Source of the DNA: Atherinomorus stipes
Lineage: Eukaryota > Chordata > Actinopteri > Atheriniformes > Atherinidae
Length of the DNA: 64,000 nucleotides
NCBI GenBank assembly: GCA_023101725.1
Contig: JALJCO010001388.1
Location: 237,884-301,883, forward strand
Direction: 5' to 3'
Position numbers and translations under genes: made by a program. Below, one piece after another: positions 59,919 to 64,000 of the stretch. Within the stretch, counting starts at the first letter, position 1. Each line of letters starts with the position of its first letter. Under the pieces are notes generated by a model. It ran no database searches. It had not been told where the DNA came from and worked only from the letters and a program-made list of their open reading frames with translations.

Positions 59919-60650
59919 TTAGTGGTACTGCTTTCCCAGTGCAGACACCACCACGGCCAAGAATTTCTGAAAGGTAGCCTGAACATCAGGGTGAAGCCAC
60001 TGCCCATTTTGGCGGCAATGACGATGGTCAGGCAGTCAGCCAACAGCTGTAGAAAAATAAAAGAAAGCATACTTTTTATTAGCATCTGATATTATTTGAT
60101 TGTTGGTATTAAATGAGCCAGATGATTAGATTTTGCTTGCTTGTTTGTTTGTTTGGTTTGTGGTGGTGGTGGTGATGTGTGTGTGTGTGTGTGTGTGTGT
60201 GTGGGGGGGGGGGGTTGTTTTTTGTTTGTTTCTTTGTTTGTTTTGTACCTTGAAGTTGTCGGGGTCGACGTGGAGCTTCCTGGAGTGCAGCACGCTGAGC
60301 CTCGGCGTAGGTGCCCCTTGATGTCGTTCATGTTCTTGACGGCAGCGGAAACCAGACCGTGCAGCACCTTGATTCCGTGGGCTGCGATGTTCGGGTTGGT
60401 CTTGATGGCTTCGGCGTTGTAGAGGTTACCGAAGCCGCCGAAGTACCCCTTGAGTCCAGGGGTAAACGATCAGACACCTGGGAGAGGAGAAAGAGTTAAA
60501 CCCGGTTGCCACAGGCGACAGCAGAGAGAAGCGGATGGAGAAGTTCATGGGAGGTTACCTGCACAGAGCCTTGGGGCCGACATCGTCGTAGTCCAGGCTG
60601 GAGAAGATGCTGGTGATGATGCCGCGCTCTTGGTCAGACCACTCAACCAT
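59919..60650 (-). pseudogene. Beta-globin with four frame-breaking indels
   Basis: Haemoglobin beta chain, - strand. Exons: 60559-60650 (92 nt), 60249-60477 (229 nt), 59919-60046 (128 nt with TAA). Introns are 81 and 202 bp with GT/AG ends. Exon 1 starts [20 protein letters not shown] in a good context (agcagccATGG). Exon 2 keeps [10 protein letters not shown], the distal His in NIAAHGIKV and the proximal His in LHVDPDNFK; exon 3 starts [19 protein letters not shown] and ends, in the shifted frame, with QYH and a stop. Frame breaks: an extra G at the run 60446-60449 (premature TAA at 60426-60428), an extra G at 60314-60317, an extra G at 60300-60301, and a missing C at 59989-59991. Without them it would be 148 residues, normal for fish. 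There is almost no other decay, so this is either a very recent pseudogene or an intact gene with homopolymer errors. It faces the alpha gene tail to tail. Confidence 0.9.
60175..60214. repeat. (GT)n plus G12 run inside beta intron 2
   Basis: About 14 GT units followed by 12 G. On the coding strand of the beta gene this is a C run then a CA repeat, filling a large part of the 202 bp second intron. Confidence 0.95.
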
Positions 60651-60728
60651 GGCTGCTCTTTGTTAGTTTTTCTTTTGTTCAGGCTTAAAAGAAAAAGGCT
60701 GAATAGCGGGCTTCATGTCGATCCCGGT

Positions 60729-60810
60729 CTATTTAAATGCCTCAAGGCCCCCCACGCCCTGAAAGGAGGAAGCAGTTGATAGGCTAGAGATGATGCACTT
60801 GAGATAAACA
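60729..60810 (-). promoter_or_regulatory. Beta-globin promoter: TATA-like, CACCC and GATA motifs
   Basis: Reading on the minus strand towards the beta start codon there are AGATAA and TGATAG GATA-type motifs (60802-60807 and 60778-60783 on the plus strand), a GGGCGTGGGG box (reverse complement of a CACCC/KLF site, 60750-60759), and ATTTAAATAG at 60729-60738, about 80 bp before the ATG. This order and spacing is that of vertebrate beta-globin promoters. The transcription start was not located; about 60700 is expected. Confidence 0.7.
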
Positions 60811-63800
60811 GCTGACTTCTCCAGAAGTTTCTGGATCATCTGTTTGAATACAATAGTAGCCGTACATATTTAGGCCTATCGCAGAGACTAACAGGCTAAT
60901 AAACCAAATTTGGTGCATTGACCAGGGAAATCATATGGGGGATTATTTGAATGGTTTTATGTGTGAGATTAATCCAAGCATCACCTCATTTACCTGCAGA
61001 CACTTAATCTTGTTGACAGGACATTTGAACTTGTTGCCCCTTTAAACTGAAACGACTGGAGGGAGAAAAAAAAAAACACTCGATATCTCTGAAAGTTCAA
61101 CTAGACCTTCTTCACGTTGTCTTATTTATTCAGACATAATCATTCGAGACAAATAAGGACAGCTTTCATTTTGTGTTATAAGTGAGGTCATTATATAATC
61201 ATGTTAGTTAAAATGTGTTATACCCTATTTGATTAAATATATCTACAATTATATGTCACTATTGTTTAAATGTGAACTGCAAAAATCCTGAATAAAATAA
61301 TTAGGCCTAGCCTACTGTAGGTCCCATTTGCTTCAGGTCTGATTAAAGAATAGAAAAGAAAAAAATAAAGAAAAGAGAAAGAGGTAAAAGGAAAAAATAT
61401 AGCTAAGGGAAATGTAGCCTATGGTTGTTTGTGCTTCTGCAACTGCAACTCGCGCAATTTTAGAGCTACAGTTCTCAAACTTTTTGATTAGCCTAAATAC
61501 CCATATTTATTCACTACAAATGTCAGTAATTCAGAACCCAAGAATATCACAGATTGTGTTATACATGGTAGTCCTTTATTGCAACTTACTAGGTGGGCTA
61601 TAACACATTGTGGGGAGAGTCAGACGAAACAAGCAAAGACAAAAGCTACATAGAATATAGCCTACTTTAAAGACTATAGCATTTTAATAAAAGAATAAAT
61701 GCCATACATTCATTGTGAAAGAAAACAAGCAAAAAAAAACAAAAAAAACATGTATACCAAATAGTTTAAATTGTTTTTGATAAATGGTTGTTGGCAACCC
61801 TGGGGTGTGCATGTTAAAGACTGCAAGAGGAACATTTTGTTCACAATTAGTCCATGGAAACTCAAATGCTTTTTATCATCTGATCTCAGTAAATTCAGCA
61901 GCTTTGAAACTATCAAAACAATTTCAGCATGAATAACCTGCTTCTTTCCCACTGCCTTTTGAAATGACTAAAATCAAGAAGATATTCTGTTTTAGCCTAC
62001 AAGAGGGGATGTTCCAACCCACCCCACCCCTGCCATCCATTTTTAAGCAAAGTGTAGCGTGGATTTAAAATGAGCGATGAAAAAATGCATCACATTTTGC
62101 CTTAAAGGGAAACATTTATTTTATTGCAGGCATATGATTTTATCCTCAATTTTCTAAGTAAGAAACAACGTTTAGTGTTGGTCTAAAAAATTACTTTAGC
62201 GGCCCAACTCAAGATATTTTTTTCCCAGTGAAATCAGCATGTGCCTGTTTCAGGCCCTGACAATTTTATGAGATTGAGGAGGAGGTGGAAACTCAGAAAT
62301 GCTCATGACTCCTCACTCATCCGTGGAAATGGCGCAACTCTCCTCATGTTTCAACCACACCTGCCTCCCCAGTTAATTAAAAAAAGAAGTTTTATTGAGG
62401 CGTATTTACTTTTGACAAATCAATCAATAAACGCAACTTTGTATCGTTGCCAAGCAGCTCGAGCGTCTATAGCTGTAGGCCTATAGAGTTATCCCCTGAC
62501 CACACGGGTGTTATCTGCAGCAGTGCCCCTCCACCCAGCTCCCCCGGCTTCTAAATCCACTGACGTTTTGATTAAGAAAATACTTGAGCTCCGCGATAAA
62601 GGCGCTCAACGCTATTTTCTTCTTTGATAGCACATAAATTTATGACGCGAGCCAAAAAAAGGCTAATTAAAAAATTTCAATCACTGATAAATCTTTAAAA
62701 GATTTGTGTGCTTTTTTATTCTAATTGCGCAGAAGCGATTTGTTGCAAAAGGCTACAAAGTGTCACTGCACGTCGAAATGTGACTTTTTTAGCGTTCAAT
62801 TAGACGCTGATTATTTCTAATTTAGTAGGCTGTTTTATTTTTGAGTATTTTGTTTTTGTTGGGAATTTTATCGGCTGTAAAGCGCTTTGTAACGAATGTC
62901 CGAGAAAGATAAACTTTACTCACTTTGTGCCCAGTTTTTTAAAAAAATGCAGGGCGTGAAGACATGCTCTGACTGCCTCTATCTGGAAGATTTTATTATT
63001 ATTATTATTAGATTATTATTATTATCGCCTTTTTATTTTCAGAATTATGTTTTTTTATATGAAGCTGAATATAAACCCTAAAGAAATACAGTCGATTTGA
63101 TCATATAGGCTATGTCAAAACTTATTTATTTATTTATTTATCTATCTTTTTATTTATTTATTCATTTTCATGTTGTGCGCTGTTTTTTTCTCAGGCTATA
63201 GGGGATAAAGATCTAAGGGCCTTAGGCCGTAATGTCATTAAATCGCATGGTGCATGTCGGTAACTAAGTAACTTTCAGACCAAATAAAGTGTTGTGTTTT
63301 TTTCTATATTCTTTTTCCATGTATTTATTTTTTATGTATATAATTTTCTGGAAAGTTAGGCTATACATTCTTCAAACTTCAGATTCTCATTTAGATAACT
63401 TTAGCTCAGACAATCATATCCATGTATCAGCTGCATACTGAATAACAATGCAGACGTGGACATCCCTGGTCCAGAAAGTGGTAGAAATCCTGTCCCCAGT
63501 TGTCCTGACCAGTCACTGAATCAGATTAATTTAGTTAGCACAGCTCTCTGATGAGATCGTTGGTGAAAACACCTGTTCTAAATGTATGGCAGGATTTTAC
63601 TTCTTGGCAACTGAAATGTCCACCTCTGCTCTGATGTTACACTGTCAGTGATGACAGATAAGCATAACTGATGGACACCTGGCACAAACCGGTCACCACA
63701 AATGGGAAAAATAATCATGAAAGCAGAACGAGTAGAATGAGTCACAAAGTCAATAAACAGCTAATAAAAGATGCTTTTGTTCTCCAGTTACATCCACTGT

Positions 63801-64000
63801 GAGTTTCTGTTGACAGCAACATTATAGCAGAGTTGTCCTGGTGAAGGGAAAGACGTGTCTCAGAATTTATTCACAGTTTATACTTCCTAAATGACATATT
63901 GGTATTCGCTGCACTGGAAGAAGCTGGTGAGGAACAAAATGTCTAGTCAGTGTATTCTTGGAATATAACTGTGCAGAATGATAAAAAAGACATCTTGAAT
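60811..64000. other. Upstream flank of beta-globin: no gene
   Basis: AT-rich DNA, apparently low in repeats compared with the rest. (TTAT)n at 63121-63165 and (ATT)n at 62994-63025. No exon with splice context and no recognisable protein. Confidence 0.5.

Noticed and set aside
59882..60085. Minus-strand 67-codon frame
   Set aside because: This is beta-globin exon 3 read across the intron acceptor and then out of frame after the missing base; not a separate gene.
60311..60779. Plus-strand frames across the beta-globin exons
   Set aside because: Antisense shadows of the GC-rich globin coding sequence.

Overview
The window is teleost fish nuclear DNA. It is AT-rich, intron-bearing and full of fish-type transposon relics (Tc1/mariner, hAT, TTAA-flanked elements, an L2-like LINE, a tRNA-derived SINE) and AT microsatellites. 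No bacterial, CRISPR or viral coding region was seen. The only host protein genes I can support are two globin genes in the right half.

An embryonic-type alpha-globin gene (three exons, + strand, 43637-48160) is intact. It keeps both haem histidines and consensus splice sites, and its second intron is unusually long (about 3.5 kb) with a 540 bp TTAA element inside. A beta-globin gene (three exons, - strand, 59919-60650) faces it tail to tail across 11.8 kb. As sequenced the beta gene is broken by four single-base indels: three extra G in exon 2 and one missing C in exon 3, all beside G/C runs. Splice sites, haem histidines, promoter motifs and poly(A) signal are all in place, so it is either a very young pseudogene or an intact gene with consensus errors. 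A lone embryonic-type alpha plus a beta suggests the teleost minor (LA-type) globin locus, but no flanking marker gene was recognised.

Layout: 0-3 kb has a SINE, an intron-containing tRNA-Ile(UAU) with a poly(A) insertion, and a mariner-like/long-TIR composite repeat. From 3 to 33 kb there is non-coding DNA with mobile elements: foldback MITEs, hAT relics and elements, five TTAA-flanked elements (window-wide), an L2-like LINE split by a hAT element with a perfect 8 bp target duplication, and a dead Tc1. At 33.6-34.1 kb a CpG-rich segment looks like a promoter with a minus-strand first exon. At 35.1-35.7 kb a pentamer repeat creates nine tandem AGATAA sites, with more GATA and CACCC motifs alongside; this is a possible erythroid control region 8 kb upstream of the alpha gene. 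From 37.5 to 41.3 kb there is a second Tc1/tRNA-Ile chimeric repeat, a nested hAT and a tRNA pseudogene. From 43 to 61 kb is the globin pair, with a CACATGTG-rich repeat and several nested elements between. From 61 to 64 kb I see no gene.

Two stretches (about 1991-2340 and 7466-7765) look like consensus noise and warn that single-base indels in this assembly may not be real. I found no clearly new biological system. The best leads are the broken-or-misread beta gene, the GATA array, the poly(A)-interrupted tRNA intron and the duplicated Tc1-tRNA chimera.
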